This document shows, piece after piece, positions 41,431 through 50,861 of a stretch of DNA of 64,000 nucleotides. The notes under the pieces are model-generated. The model was not told the origin of the DNA and did not search any database. It was given only the letters and a program-made list of their open reading frames with translations. The translations under genes were made by a program, and so were the position numbers. Each line of letters opens with the position of its first letter. The stretch's first letter is position 1. The stretch comes from Nitrospirota bacterium (GTDB lineage: Bacteria; Nitrospirota; Nitrospiria; Nitrospirales; Nitrospiraceae), in contig JBFLWP010000018.1 of NCBI GenBank assembly GCA_040757595.1, forward strand, positions 1-64,000. The letters are read 5' to 3'.

Positions 41431-42452
41431 GAGAGCGGCCGGCTTCCCGTCCGGTTCGGCCGACGCGGCTGGTACTTGGCCACGGCCCGGTTGTGGTCGG
41501 CCAAGCTGGCGGAGAATTCATGGGTTCCGTCGTTGCGGGAAACGAAGTACAGGAACCGGCTCGGCGCCGGATAGAGCACCGCCTTGATGGACGCCGCGCC
41601 GGGATTGGCGATGGGACCGGGCGGCAGGCCGGCGAACCGGTAGGTATTGTACGGGCTGGCCGAGGCCAGGTCGCGCTTGCGGAGGTTCCCGTTGAAGGAA
41701 GGGAGGCCGTAAATGACGGTGGGATCGCTCTGGAGCGGAATGTGCCGGCGGAGACGGTTATGGAACACGCTCGCCACCAACTCCCGTTCCGCGTCCACGC
41801 CGGTCTCCTTCTCCACCACCGAGGCCAGCGTCAGCACTTGGTGCAGGCTCATGTTGATCTCTTCGGCGCGAGCCCGCAGCTCGGGCGTCAGGACCTGCAA
41901 CGTGGCCGACACCATCGCCTGGACGATCTCTCCGGGCCTGGCATGCCGGGGAAAGCGATAGGTGTCCGGAAACAGATACCCCTCCAGCCCGTCCACCTCC
42001 AGGTTCAACGTGCGGATGAACTCGCGGTCGTACACCAGCCTCAGGAACTCCTGAGGGTCGACGAGCCCCTTCTGCCCCAGCAGTTCGGCGACTTGGATCG
42101 CCGTGTACCCTTCCGGAATCGTCACTTGGTGGAGCACGACCTGTCCGTTCAGGAGCTTGGACAGGATCTCCGCGGGCGTCATGCCCGCGTGGATCTCGTA
42201 TTCACCGGCCGGAACCCGCCGATCCGCCGCGGTCAACCGACCGAGCAGCAAGAACCCCCATTGGCTCCTGATGAGCCGCTCCCTCGCAAGCAGGCTCGCC
42301 ACCTGCTTGAACGTCGTGCCCTCCGCAATGTCAACGACCCTCGCGGGAGGAGCGCCGTCAGCCGCCGCCGGCTGCATGATCCAGAGGTAGGCCGTGACGC
42401 CCATCGCGCAGAGGGCCGCCGCGACCAGCCCTGGCACCAGTACCCGATTCAT
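41427..42452 (-). CDS. mltG: endolytic murein transglycosylase
   Basis: The 341-residue protein has one N-terminal membrane helix (VPGLVAAALCAMGVTAYLWIM), a LysM-like region (VVDIAEGTTFKQVASLLARERLI) and the YceG/MltG catalytic domain: LEGYLFPDTYRF, the catalytic Glu in LASVVEKETGVDAE, VFHNRL and SDPTVIYG, then PYNTYRFAGLPPGPIANPG. It cuts nascent peptidoglycan strands at the inner membrane. Both ends overlap neighbours by four bases (ruvX upstream, deoC downstream). Confidence 0.96.
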   Translation of the reverse strand: MNRVLVPGLVAAALCAMGVTAYLWIMQPAAADGAPPARVVDIAEGTTFKQVASLLARERLIRSQWGFLLLGRLTAADRRVPAGEYEIHAGMTPAEILSKLLNGQVVLHQVTIPEGYTAIQVAELLGQKGLVDPQEFLRLVYDREFIRTLNLEVDGLEGYLFPDTYRFPRHARPGEIVQAMVSATLQVLTPELRARAEEINMSLHQVLTLASVVEKETGVDAERELVASVFHNRLRRHIPLQSDPTVIYGLPSFNGNLRKRDLASASPYNTYRFAGLPPGPIANPGAASIKAVLYPAPSRFLYFVSRNDGTHEFSASLADHNRAVAKYQPRRPNRTGSRPLS

Positions 42453-42898
42453 GCCCCGTTGGAATGACCCGCCCCGGCAGAAGACCGGCTTGCCAGGTAG
42501 CTCTGGAGGATGAGGGCCGCCGCGATCCGGTCCACCGCCCCCTTGCGCTTCTTGCGGCTCACGTTGGCCTGGATCAGCAGGTCTTCCGCCGACCGGCTCG
42601 TCAACCGCTCATCCCACGCCACGACCGGAACCGGCAGCGCCTCGGCCAGCTTGCCCCGGAACCGCTCCGCCTCCTCCGCCTCCGGCCCGGCCCTGCCGTC
42701 CAGCCGGAGCGGCAGCCCCACGACGACCTCGCCGACCTCGTGCTCTTTGACCAGAGCCCGGATGTGGACGATGTCCGCCTCCACCGACCGGCGCTCGAAT
42801 GTCTCAAGCGGCTGCGCGGTCCAGCCCAGCTCGTCGCTCAGCGCGACCCCGATGCGTTTCGTGCCCGGATCCAGGGCCAAGATGCGCGTGCCCGCCAT
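42449..42898 (-). CDS. ruvX: Holliday-junction resolvase-like pre-16S rRNA nuclease
   Basis: The 149-residue YqgF/RuvX protein has an RNase H-like fold: ILALDPGTKRIGVALSDELG (first Asp), VVVGLPLRLDG, and VAWDERLTSRSAEDLL, then KKRKGAVDRIAAALILQSYL with the C-terminal Asp. It matures the 5' end of 16S rRNA. ATG 42898 (MAGTRILALDPG) is preferred over an upstream ATG in the repeat-bearing spacer. Its stop overlaps the mltG start (ATGA). Confidence 0.95.
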   Translation of the reverse strand: MAGTRILALDPGTKRIGVALSDELGWTAQPLETFERRSVEADIVHIRALVKEHEVGEVVVGLPLRLDGRAGPEAEEAERFRGKLAEALPVPVVAWDERLTSRSAEDLLIQANVSRKKRKGAVDRIAAALILQSYLASRSSAGAGHSNGA

Positions 42899-42905
42899 AT
42901 CAGAA

Positions 42906-42988
42906 TCGTTACTCGTCACTCGTCATTCGTGAAAGAGACCGCCGCCTTTCCTCCAGCGAGTGACCAATGACGGATGACGCTTCACGTC
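42906..42988. repeat. imperfect TCGTCA/TGACGA repeat between alaS and ruvX
   Basis: TTACTCGTCACTCGTCATTC (42909-42928) is broadly complementary to AGCGAGTGACCAATGACGG (42957-42975). The element reaches into the alaS 3' end (the last codons lie at 42982-42990) and occupies the whole spacer. Confidence 0.55.
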
Positions 42989-45615
42989 CTCCCGACCGCG
43001 CGCTCCACCAACTCAAACACTTTGTTCAAGGCCGCATCCAACCGTTCCGGCTGCTTGCCCCCGGCCTGGGCCATCTCCGGCCTTCCGCCTCCGGTCCCGC
43101 CGACCTCCGCGGCCATGTCCCGAACCAAGTCCCCGGCCTTGAGGCGCGAGGTCAAATCCTTGCTGACCACGACCAGCAGCGCCACCTTGTCGTCCTGGAC
43201 CGACCCCAGGGCGATCACCCCGCTCTTGAGCTTGTCCCGGACGCGATCGGCCAGGTTGCGGAGCTCCCCCCCGTCCATCCCGTCGGCCCGCTGGACGTGC
43301 ACGGTGACGCCGCGCACCTCCCGCACCTGCGCCCCTTCCGTCGAGCCGCTGGCCATGCGCAGCTTGAGCTGCTCCAGCTCCCGCTCTTTCTCCTTCAACT
43401 GGGCCATGAGCTTCCTGGTTTTGACGACGAGGTCGGAGGGGGCCACCTTGAGCAGGTCGGACAGCTCGCGGACCTCCGCCTCCAACTGCTTGAGCTGCGC
43501 CAGGGCCCCGCTCCCGCTCAAGGCTTCGATCCGGCGGACGCCGGCCGCCACTCCGGTCTCCGAGACGATCCGGAAGAGGCCGATGTCCCCCGTGAAGCGG
43601 CAGTGGGTTCCGCCGCACAACTCCTTGCTGAAGGATTCGATGCGCACGACGCGCACCTGCTCGCCGTACTTGTCCCCGAAGAAGGCCAGGGCTCCGGCCT
43701 TGACGGCCTCCTGCACGCCCATGACGTCGGTCTGGACCGGATCGTTCAGCCTGATCCGCTCGTTCACCAGTCCCTCGATGTCGTCGAGGTCGCGGGAGGA
43801 GAGCGGCTTGAAATGGGAAAAGTCGAACCGCAGGCGATTGGGCGCCACGAGCGATCCGTACTGGCGGACATGCGGCCCCAGGATCTCGCGCAGGGCCGCG
43901 TGCATCAGGTGCGTGGCCGTATGGTTGCGGGCCGCGTCCAGCCGGCTGACCCGGTTCACCTGCGCCTCGAGCCGGTCCCCCTCCCGCACCCGCCCCGACT
44001 GCACGGTCCCCTTGTGCAGGATGAAATCCGGCACCGGCCTCGTCGTCTCCTTGATCTGCACCCGTCCTTCCGGCCCGGTCAGGATCCCCCGGTCCCCGAC
44101 CTGTCCGCCCCCCTCGGCGTAGAAGGGGGTCACGTCCAGCGCCAGCTCGATCTCCTCCCCCTCCACCGCCTCCTTGACGAGCCGGTCCCCCTTCACGATC
44201 GCCTGCACGGTTCCCTCGGCCTGAAGCCTCTCATACCCGACGAAGCGGGTCGGCCCCAGCCGCCCGGCCAGTTCCGTCACGACCGGCCTGGCGGTCTCGG
44301 CCTCGAAGCCGGGGGTCCTGCGCGCCCGCTCACGCTGCTCCTCGAGCGCCTGCTGGAATCCCGCCTCGTCCAGCACGAGCCCCTGCTCCTTGCAGGCCTC
44401 CCCGATGAGATCCAGCGGGAACCCATAGGTGTCGTAGAGCTTGAAGACCTCCTGGCCGGGCAAGGCGGTCCGACCCGAGCCTTTGGCCTTGACCACGAGG
44501 TCGTTCAGGATCGGAAGCCCCTGGTCCAGCGTCGCGATGAACCGCTCCTCCTCTCCCTGGGTCGCCTGGGCGATGGTGCCGGCCGAAACGCGCAATTCCG
44601 GATAGGCCCCGCCCATGCGCTGGATGACCGAGCCGGTCAGCTCGTGGAGGAACGGCTCGGTCGCGCCCAGCAACCGCCCGTGTCTGGCGGCCCGCCGCAG
44701 GATCCGGCGCAGCACGTATCCCCGCCCTTCGTTGGACGGCACGATCCCGTCCGCAATCAGAAAGGCGGTGGCGCGCAGGTGGTCGGCGATGACCCTCATG
44801 GACCGGTCCGCGGCCGCCTGCGCGCCGTACCGGTGGCCGGTGCGCTTGCCGATCGCCTCCAGGATCGGACGGAAGAGGTCCGTGTCGTAGTTGCTGTGCA
44901 CCCCCTGCGCGACGGCGGTGAGCCGCTCTAGCCCCATCCCCGTGTCGATGCTGGGCTTCGGCAGGGGCTTGAGCGTGCCCGCCGCGTCGCGGTCGAACTG
45001 CATGAACACCAGGTTCCAGATCTCGATGACCCGGTCCCCCTCCCCGTTGGGCACGTCGTCTCCCGGCACGGCCGGCCCCTGATCGTAATGGATCTCGGAG
45101 CAGGGCCCGCAGGGTCCCGTCTCGGCCATCTGCCAGAAGTTGTCCTTCTCGCCGAAGCGCATGATCCGCGACTTGGCAACCCCGATCCGCTCCCAGAGGG
45201 CCGCGGCCTCGTCGTCGTTGCGATAGACCGTGACCCACAGCCGGTCCTTCTGCAGGCCCACCACGCCAGTCAGGAACTCCCATCCGAACCGGATCGCCTC
45301 CTCCTTGAAATAGTCCCCGAACGAGAAATTGCCGAGCATCTCGAAAAAGGTATGGTGCCGTCCCGTGTACCCGACGTTTTCCAGGTCGTTGTGCTTGCCG
45401 CCGGCCCTCATGCACTTCTGCACCGAGACCGCCCGACGGTAGGCCCTCGTCTCCTCGCCCAGAAAGACCCCCTTGAACTGGTTCATGCCCGCGTTCGTGA
45501 ACAGCAGCGTAGGGTCCGCCTGGGGAATGAGCGGAGAGCTGGGCACGGTCTGGTGCCCGTGCCGGGCGAAATACTGGAGAAAGCTCTGGCGAAGGTCGTC
45601 TGCGCTTCTCGTCAT
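42982..45615 (-). CDS. alaS: alanyl-tRNA synthetase
   Basis: This 877-residue class II synthetase has the N-terminal catalytic core (HGHQTVPSSPLIPQADPTLLFTN pattern, GYTGRHHTFFEMLGNFSFGDYFK), the editing domain with HTATHLMHAAL and CGGTHCRFTGDI zinc motifs, and the C-terminal DHHA1-like domain with GGGRPEMAQAGG. Its ATG overlaps the recX stop by four bases. The order recA-recX-alaS on one strand is common in bacteria. Confidence 0.98.
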   Translation of the reverse strand: MTRSADDLRQSFLQYFARHGHQTVPSSPLIPQADPTLLFTNAGMNQFKGVFLGEETRAYRRAVSVQKCMRAGGKHNDLENVGYTGRHHTFFEMLGNFSFGDYFKEEAIRFGWEFLTGVVGLQKDRLWVTVYRNDDEAAALWERIGVAKSRIMRFGEKDNFWQMAETGPCGPCSEIHYDQGPAVPGDDVPNGEGDRVIEIWNLVFMQFDRDAAGTLKPLPKPSIDTGMGLERLTAVAQGVHSNYDTDLFRPILEAIGKRTGHRYGAQAAADRSMRVIADHLRATAFLIADGIVPSNEGRGYVLRRILRRAARHGRLLGATEPFLHELTGSVIQRMGGAYPELRVSAGTIAQATQGEEERFIATLDQGLPILNDLVVKAKGSGRTALPGQEVFKLYDTYGFPLDLIGEACKEQGLVLDEAGFQQALEEQRERARRTPGFEAETARPVVTELAGRLGPTRFVGYERLQAEGTVQAIVKGDRLVKEAVEGEEIELALDVTPFYAEGGGQVGDRGILTGPEGRVQIKETTRPVPDFILHKGTVQSGRVREGDRLEAQVNRVSRLDAARNHTATHLMHAALREILGPHVRQYGSLVAPNRLRFDFSHFKPLSSRDLDDIEGLVNERIRLNDPVQTDVMGVQEAVKAGALAFFGDKYGEQVRVVRIESFSKELCGGTHCRFTGDIGLFRIVSETGVAAGVRRIEALSGSGALAQLKQLEAEVRELSDLLKVAPSDLVVKTRKLMAQLKEKERELEQLKLRMASGSTEGAQVREVRGVTVHVQRADGMDGGELRNLADRVRDKLKSGVIALGSVQDDKVALLVVVSKDLTSRLKAGDLVRDMAAEVGGTGGGRPEMAQAGGKQPERLDAALNKVFELVERAVGRT

Positions 45616-46091
45616 GCCTCGTCGTCTCCGAGCACGTCCTGAATGGTGTCTTCGCTGAACCCGTAGCGTCTCAACCGGCCGGCCTCCCGCGCGCGCTCGT
45701 TCGGCCTGCCCCGGGGCGGACGGCGCCCGAGCAGGAGCCGGGCCAAGTCCCGCTCGCTCCGCTCCCGGTAGAGTTCGTCCAGCACCGGATCGGTGACGGA
45801 GCGGGCCAGGCCCAGCGCCAGCAACTCCGCCTCCAGCCTCGCTCGCCCCATCGGACGCCGGCTGAGTCTCGCCCGCGCCAGCCGCCGCGCGACGGCCTCG
45901 TCGTCCACATAGCCGAGGTGCCGGAGCCGCTCAAGCAATTGCCTAATTCGGACCGGCGACGCCCCCGTCCGGCCCAGGTAGGTCCTGACTTGGGCTTCCG
46001 TCCGGTCCCGCCGTGCCAGGTAGCGGAGGACGCCTTGCTCGAAGGGATCAACGGCGGGAAGGGAGGATCGAGCAGGCTTGCGGGGAAGCAT
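45612..46091 (-). CDS. recX: RecA regulator RecX
   Basis: This 159-residue protein is helical, with three tandem three-helix units, and has ALRYLARRDRTEAQVRTYL-like first repeat, LRHLGYVDDEAVARRLARARL and PMGRARLEAELLALGL typical of RecX. It limits RecA filament growth. Sequence begins MLPRKPARSSLPAVDPFEQGVL; ATG 46091 is used. It lies 98 bases downstream of recA and overlaps alaS. Confidence 0.9.
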   Translation of the reverse strand: MLPRKPARSSLPAVDPFEQGVLRYLARRDRTEAQVRTYLGRTGASPVRIRQLLERLRHLGYVDDEAVARRLARARLSRRPMGRARLEAELLALGLARSVTDPVLDELYRERSERDLARLLLGRRPPRGRPNERAREAGRLRRYGFSEDTIQDVLGDDEA

Positions 46092-46189
46092 CCGGCCCTC
46101 CGCGATCCGGTGGCAGGCCGGAGGCGTGGGCGAGGGAACAGCCGTCTTCCTCCATGACCCCCCGCCCAGCCTTTTGGCCCCGGTCCTTT

Positions 46190-47287
46190 TCAGGACGAGC
46201 GTCCCGCGTGAACCCGCTTCTCCTCGGCCCTGCCGTCCGGCCGCTTCTCCTCGGCCCGCACCTTCTCCGCCGACCGGGCCGCGACCCCGGCCAGTTCGCG
46301 CAGGCGCCCTTCGATTTCCTTGGCCAGAACCTGGTTGCCCTTGAGCTGGTCCCGGACCGCCTCCCGCCCCTGGCCCAGCCGCTCGCCCTTGTAGGAATAC
46401 CAGGCCCCCGACTTCTCCAGCACCTTCTTGTCCACGCCGAGGTCGACCAGCTCGCCGGCCTTGGAGATGCCCTCCGCAAACAGGACATCGAACTCCGCCT
46501 GCCTGAAGGGGGGCGCCATCTTGTTCTTGACCACCTTGACCCGGACCCGGCTGCCCACCACCTCCTGGCCCTCCTTGATGGATTCGATCCGGCGGATGTC
46601 CAGGCGCACGGAGGAGTAGAACTTCAGCGCGTTGCCGCCCGTGGTGGTCTCCGGGTTCCCGAACATGACGCCCAGCTTCATCCGGATCTGGTTGATGAAG
46701 ATCACCGTGGTCAGGGACTTGGAGATCGCGGCCGTCAATTTGCGGAGCGCCTGGGACATGAGCCGGGCCTGGAGCCCCATGTGGGCGTCCCCCATCTCCC
46801 CTTCGATCTCGGCCCGCGGCACCAGCGCCGCCACGGAGTCCACGACGATGATGTCCACCGCGCCGCTCCGCACCAGCGTCTCGGCGATCTCCAGCGCCTG
46901 CTCGCCCGTGTCCGGCTGCGACACGAGCAGGTCGTCCGTATTGACGCCCAGCTTCCTGGCGTAGCCCAGGTCCAGCGCATGCTCGGCATCGATGAAGGCG
47001 GCGACCCCTCCGGCCTTTTGCGTCTCCGCGATCGCGTGCAGCGAGAGCGTGGTCTTCCCCGAGGCCTCAGGACCGAAGATCTCCACCACCCGCCCCCTCG
47101 GAAAACCGCCTACCCCCAGGGCAATGTCCAGTCCCAGCGATCCGGTCGAGATGGCCGGCACGTCCGCCGCCACCTCGGCCGTGCCCAACTTCATGATGGC
47201 GCCCTTCCCGTACTGCTTCTCGATCTGAGTCAGGGCCAATTCCAATGCGCGCTTTTTCTCGTCTTTTTCTACAGTTCGCTCGGCCAT
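46190..47287 (-). CDS. recA: recombinase RecA
   Basis: The 365-residue RecA has the N-terminal helix, Walker [29 protein letters not shown], the L1/L2 loops ([25 protein letters not shown] and [27 protein letters not shown]) and a C-terminal basic tail. It drives homologous recombination and LexA cleavage. A TATAAT on the minus strand at 47409-47404 with an upstream AGGTTT-like -35 could be its promoter, with a leader of about 115 bases containing a GAAGG-type repeat. No clear LexA box was seen. Confidence 0.99.
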   Translation of the reverse strand: MAERTVEKDEKKRALELALTQIEKQYGKGAIMKLGTAEVAADVPAISTGSLGLDIALGVGGFPRGRVVEIFGPEASGKTTLSLHAIAETQKAGGVAAFIDAEHALDLGYARKLGVNTDDLLVSQPDTGEQALEIAETLVRSGAVDIIVVDSVAALVPRAEIEGEMGDAHMGLQARLMSQALRKLTAAISKSLTTVIFINQIRMKLGVMFGNPETTTGGNALKFYSSVRLDIRRIESIKEGQEVVGSRVRVKVVKNKMAPPFRQAEFDVLFAEGISKAGELVDLGVDKKVLEKSGAWYSYKGERLGQGREAVRDQLKGNQVLAKEIEGRLRELAGVAARSAEKVRAEEKRPDGRAEEKRVHAGRSS

Positions 47288-47325
47288 AAGGCCTCCTTAC
47301 TCCCTAAGAACGAAGGCTGAAGGTA

Positions 47326-47377
47326 GAAGGATGAATGATGAATAATGAGGGGCACAAGCCGCTCATCATTCGCCTTC
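47326..47377. repeat. GATGAATGATGA-type inverted repeat in the recA leader
   Basis: GAAGGATGAATGATGA (47326-47341) pairs with TCATCATTCGCCTTC (47363-47377) with one mismatch and one unpaired base. On the recA transcript it would fold about 40 bases before the start codon. Confidence 0.6.
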
Positions 47378-47461
47378 ATCGCTCATCGTTGTGAAATGCG
47401 CCCATTATACCCAAGTCCGATGGGGAAACCTAGTCCGAGAGAGTAGGAAAACCCACATCTT

Positions 47462-48061
47462 TCATGCTTCCGCCTTCCCGAGCGAGGCCTCCCACAGTCT
47501 CGTGTACACGGCCCCGGAAGGCTTGAGCTCGCTCTTCATCAAGGCCACCCGCTGAACGGCCAGGGACCCGAGGGGCTCCGTCTGCGTCAGGACTCCGGCG
47601 GAGGCCAATGCGCGCCCGATCTCCCTGGCCCGCTCTTTGATCCGACCCAGGGTCAGGTGTGGGGAGAAGGCCCTGGCCTCCGGGGAAAATCCGATCCGTT
47701 CCAGAGCCCGGTCAATTTCTCCGGCCAGGTGCGTGAGCCGCCCGCCCGGATCGGCCAGTCCGATCCACAGGACGCGAGGCGCCCGCTGCTCGGGAAAGAC
47801 CCCGATTCCTCCGACCTCGACGGAGAAGCCCGGCGACCGATTCGCAACCGGCTCAAGGGCCCGCCGGATCTCTTCCACCCGGTCCTCTGGAATCTCCCCG
47901 AGAAACTTGAACGTCAGGTGGATGGACTCGGGCCGAACCCACTGGAGTCGGGCATCGGGGGGCAGGTCCCGCCTGAGCCGGTTCCTGATCCCGTCTTGGA
48001 GCCGGGCGAGCCGCTCCTTGAGCGCCCCGTCCAGCTCCACCGCTACGAAGGTCCGGATCAC
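47462..48061 (-). CDS. thpR: RNA 2',3'-cyclic phosphodiesterase (2H family)
   Basis: The 199-residue 2H phosphoesterase has the two HxTx motifs HLTFKFLGE (about residue 47) and HLTLGRIKER (about 130), with the N-terminus IRTFVAVELDGAL. It opens 2',3'-cyclic phosphates of RNA. GTG 48061 is chosen because it overlaps the cinA stop as GTGA; an ATG 33 bases further upstream lies inside cinA. cinA, thpR and recA follow each other as in other bacteria. Confidence 0.93.
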   Translation of the reverse strand: MIRTFVAVELDGALKERLARLQDGIRNRLRRDLPPDARLQWVRPESIHLTFKFLGEIPEDRVEEIRRALEPVANRSPGFSVEVGGIGVFPEQRAPRVLWIGLADPGGRLTHLAGEIDRALERIGFSPEARAFSPHLTLGRIKERAREIGRALASAGVLTQTEPLGSLAVQRVALMKSELKPSGAVYTRLWEASLGKAEA

Positions 48062-49347
48062 GACGTTCTCACCCGGCTCGTCGCCATGAGCCATTCCCTC
48101 AGAAGGTTCAGCGCGGCCTGCGAAGCGCGCAGCTTGATCGTCTCCCTGGTCCCGTGGAAGCGGAATTCGCGCGTGAGGGCGGCCGTCTGTCCGCTTCGGC
48201 CGGAGCGGCCGTTCAATCCGACGTAGACCAACCCGACCGGCTTGTCCCGCGTGCCCCCGTCCGGCCCGGCGATGCCGGTCACGCTCAACCCGACCGCGGC
48301 ACGACTCCGGAGCCGTATCCCCCGAGCCATCGCCGCCGCAACCGGCTGGCTCACGGCCCCATGCCGCCGGATCAGCTCCTCCGGAACTCCCAGCAGCTCG
48401 ACCTTGGCCCGGTTGCTGTAACAGACGGCCACCCGGTCGAGGTAGGCGGAGCTGCCTGGCACCTGGGTGATCCGATGGCCGATCAGCCCGCCCGTGCAGG
48501 ACTCGGCCACGGCAAGGATCAGCCTTCGGTCCGCCAGGCGCCGGCCGATCACCCCCTCCATCGTGTCAGCCCCCTCGCCATAGAGGGCCACGCCGACCCT
48601 CCGCCGCACGGCCCGGACGGCCCGGTCGAATTCCCCGTCCCTGGCCCGGCGTCCTGCTTCCCCCACTTCCGTCAGGGACACGGTGACCCCCAACGGAGAC
48701 GCCAGCAGCCCCAGCCGGACCCGATCGTATCGCTCGATCGCAGTCCGGAGCCGCTCCTCCAACTCGGCCTCCGGCACGCCGAAGGTGTGCAGGAGATGGC
48801 GGCGAATCCACGGAGCCCCGGCTCCCGCTTGGACCGTTGCCAGCTTGGGCGCCAGCGCCTGGCTGAACATCGCTTCGGCCTCGGCGGGAACCCCGGGCAG
48901 GGCGGCGATCAGACAGCCCCGCCAAGCCAGGGCAAAGCCGGGGGCCGATCCCACCGGATTGGCCAGCACCTCCGCCCCGGAAGGAATCAATCCCTGACGG
49001 AGCTGAGCCCGCGTCGGCGTCCGTCCCCAGGCGGCCAGCCGCTGCCTCATCCCTTCGAGCGCTTCGGCATTCCGCCGCAGGGACCGTCCGGTCGCCCGGG
49101 CCACGGCCTCCCTGGTGCAATCGTCCCCGGTCGGGCCCAACCCGCCGGTCAGCAGGACCACGCCGGCCCGGCTGACTGCGGCTCGGATGGCCCGGACGAT
49201 GTCGGCCTCCTCGTCCCCCACCACCGACTTGAACCGCACTTCGACGCCGACGGAAGCCAGGCCCTCCGTGAGAAAGAGCGAGTTGGTATCCAGCCTCCCC
49301 CCCAACAGGAGTTCCGAACCGACCGCGATGATCTCGCCGTATCTCAT
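48058..49347 (-). CDS. cinA: CinA-family protein with NMN deamidase domain
   Basis: This 429-residue protein combines an N-terminal MoaB/CinA molybdopterin-binding-like domain (GEIIAVGSELLLGGRLDTNSLF, VLLTGGLGPTGDDCTREAVA, ALPGVPAEAEAMF) with a C-terminal PncC-type NMN amidohydrolase domain (ILAVAESCTGGLIGHRITQVPGSSAYLDRVAVCYSNRAK, GLSVTGIAGPDGGTRDKPVGLVYVG). It hydrolyses NMN to NaMN and may cleave ADP-ribose. ATG 49347 is chosen because MRYGEIIAVGSE is canonical; AAGGGA precedes it. Confidence 0.95.
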   Translation of the reverse strand: MRYGEIIAVGSELLLGGRLDTNSLFLTEGLASVGVEVRFKSVVGDEEADIVRAIRAAVSRAGVVLLTGGLGPTGDDCTREAVARATGRSLRRNAEALEGMRQRLAAWGRTPTRAQLRQGLIPSGAEVLANPVGSAPGFALAWRGCLIAALPGVPAEAEAMFSQALAPKLATVQAGAGAPWIRRHLLHTFGVPEAELEERLRTAIERYDRVRLGLLASPLGVTVSLTEVGEAGRRARDGEFDRAVRAVRRRVGVALYGEGADTMEGVIGRRLADRRLILAVAESCTGGLIGHRITQVPGSSAYLDRVAVCYSNRAKVELLGVPEELIRRHGAVSQPVAAAMARGIRLRSRAAVGLSVTGIAGPDGGTRDKPVGLVYVGLNGRSGRSGQTAALTREFRFHGTRETIKLRASQAALNLLREWLMATSRVRTS

Positions 49348-49372
49348 GTCCCTTGAGGCGCCCCTGTCCCGG

Positions 49373-49960
49373 TCATTCGATCGTTCCGAAATCCAGGTCG
49401 AACGAAACCTCGCCCCCGCGCGGAGGAAAGACCGACAGCCTGGTCCTGGCCTTCGGGTCCAGATCGGCGTAGCGGAAGGAGGCCACGACCTTGGCCCTGT
49501 AGGCCGGCTGGTTGGGCCAAACGGAAGTCCTCGCCGCCTGCCCATCGAACCGCACCCGGACCGGCTTGATGACCCGCTCCCCCTGCGTGAGCGTCATATA
49601 GCTGTCCACGGCGAAGTCGGGCCAATCTCCGAAGATGACGACGCTGACGAGGAGCAGCTCGTCGTCCAAGACCTGCTTGATCTCCCTCTCGCTGGGCGTG
49701 GCCGAGCGGAGGGCGAAGTGGGCGGACATGACGGTCAGCCCGACGATCTTGCTCATGAGGAAGCCCTGCGGTTCCAACTCGCGCCGCGGCCCGAACCAGG
49801 CATAGAGGCGGTCCGGCGGGGTGCGCGCAGTTGCGGCCGCCCGGCCACGCTCCAAAGCCGCCTCGATCTGGGTCTGAGTCGGGTGGACCTCGATGGCCTG
49901 CCCGACGGCCGCCCATCCCAGCAGGCCCCAAGCGACGACCGGCAGCACGAAGATCCGCAT
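49373..49960 (-). CDS. exported protein of unknown function
   Basis: The 195-residue protein has a signal peptide (MRIFVLPVVAWGLLGWAAVGQA) and a compact mature domain beginning EVHPTQTQIEAALERGRAAA, with strand-rich C-terminal half (DSYMTLTQGERVIKPVRVRFDG, then VVASFRYADLDPKARTRLSVFPPRGGEVSFDLDF). No cysteine or lipobox is present. I recognise no family. It lies 25 bases upstream of cinA on the same strand with its own promoter, and is divergent from the HemQ-like gene. Confidence 0.75.
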   Translation of the reverse strand: MRIFVLPVVAWGLLGWAAVGQAIEVHPTQTQIEAALERGRAAATARTPPDRLYAWFGPRRELEPQGFLMSKIVGLTVMSAHFALRSATPSEREIKQVLDDELLLVSVVIFGDWPDFAVDSYMTLTQGERVIKPVRVRFDGQAARTSVWPNQPAYRAKVVASFRYADLDPKARTRLSVFPPRGGEVSFDLDFGTIE

Positions 49961-49988
49961 GCACGTCCTCTCGGAGCGATCGGGTGAG

Positions 49989-50017
49989 GCGATAGCAGAT
50001 CACCTGGGTCCTGTCAA
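49989..50017 (-). promoter_or_regulatory. sigma70-type promoter, minus strand
   Basis: TTGACA (50017-50012) and TATCGC (49994-49989) are 17 bases apart, 28 bases before the exported-protein ATG at 49960. It is back to back with the HemQ-like promoter. Confidence 0.6.
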
Positions 50018-50073
50018 CGGCTCCCGGCAACTCCATGGCGGCAAACGGTGCGGCGGCCAGCCCCCCGTCCGGG

Positions 50074-50103
50074 TTGACAACGTGCGCTCCGAAGTGATAG
50101 GAA
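50074..50103 (+). promoter_or_regulatory. sigma70-type promoter of the HemQ-like gene
   Basis: TTGACA at 50074-50079 and TAGGAA at 50098-50103 are 18 bases apart; the ATG at 50154 has AAGGAGG six bases ahead of it. Confidence 0.55.
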
Positions 50104-50153
50104 CACGCCTTCCGAGGGTCCGGTGATCTGGGTGCGGTGCAAGGAGGCGGGTA

Positions 50154-50861
50154 ATGGCCAGCGGTGAGCAGAACGCCAGGCGGCAATTCGTCAATTTCAG
50201 CTTCCACAAGGTGGACCCCGCGTGGCGCCGGCTTCCGGAGGAAGAGCGGAGCCGGGGCAAGCAGGAATTCATCCGCGTCGTCGAGGAATATTCGTCCAAG
50301 GTCATCGTCATTCCCTACACCCTCATCGGCATCAGGGGCGACTGCGACTTCATGCTCTGGCGGATCGGCTACGAGCTCGAGCTGTTCCAGGAGATGATGA
50401 CCAAGCTGCTGGCCACGAGCCTGGGCAAGTACATGACCACGCCTTACTCCTACCTGTCGATGACCAAGCGATCGATCTACGTGGATCATCACGTCCATGA
50501 GGGACAGGAGAGCCGGCGGCTCCAGATCGTTCCGGGAAAGAGCAAGTACATCTTCGTCTATCCGTTCGTGAAGAAGCGCGAGTGGTATCTGCTCACCAAG
50601 GCGGCCCGCCAGGGCATGATGGACGAGCACATCGAAATCGGCCATCGCTATCCGTCCGTCAAACTGAACACCACCTATTCCTTCGGATTGGACGACCAGG
50701 AGTTCGTCGTCGCGTTCGAGACGGACAAGCCGGAGGATTTCCTGGATCTCGTCATGGAGCTCCGCTCAGCGGAAGCCAGCCGCTACACCGAGCGCGACAC
50801 GCCCATTTTCTCGTGCATCCTGAAGAGCCTGAAGGAAACCCTCGACACGCTCTGCGGGTAA
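50154..50861 (+). CDS. chlorite dismutase/HemQ-family protein
   Basis: This 235-residue protein matches the Cld/HemQ dimeric alpha-beta barrel fold: QFVNFSFHKVDPAWRRLP, a middle FMLWRIGYELELFQ, and YPFVKKREWYLLTKAARQGMMDEH with the HemQ-like Tyr and a His region, then YSFGLDDQEFVVAFETDKPEDFLDLVMELR. In true chlorite dismutases a distal Arg lies in the segment before GLDD; here the aligned stretch SVKLNTTYSFG has no Arg. I therefore favour a coproheme decarboxylase (HemQ-like) or haem-binding role over chlorite detoxification. It starts a plus-strand group of small genes. Confidence 0.85.
   Translation: MASGEQNARRQFVNFSFHKVDPAWRRLPEEERSRGKQEFIRVVEEYSSKVIVIPYTLIGIRGDCDFMLWRIGYELELFQEMMTKLLATSLGKYMTTPYSYLSMTKRSIYVDHHVHEGQESRRLQIVPGKSKYIFVYPFVKKREWYLLTKAARQGMMDEHIEIGHRYPSVKLNTTYSFGLDDQEFVVAFETDKPEDFLDLVMELRSAEASRYTERDTPIFSCILKSLKETLDTLCG

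Noticed and set aside
50154-50861. Annotation as functional chlorite dismutase
   Set aside because: The distal Arg position appears not to be Arg, so the functional claim is not supported.
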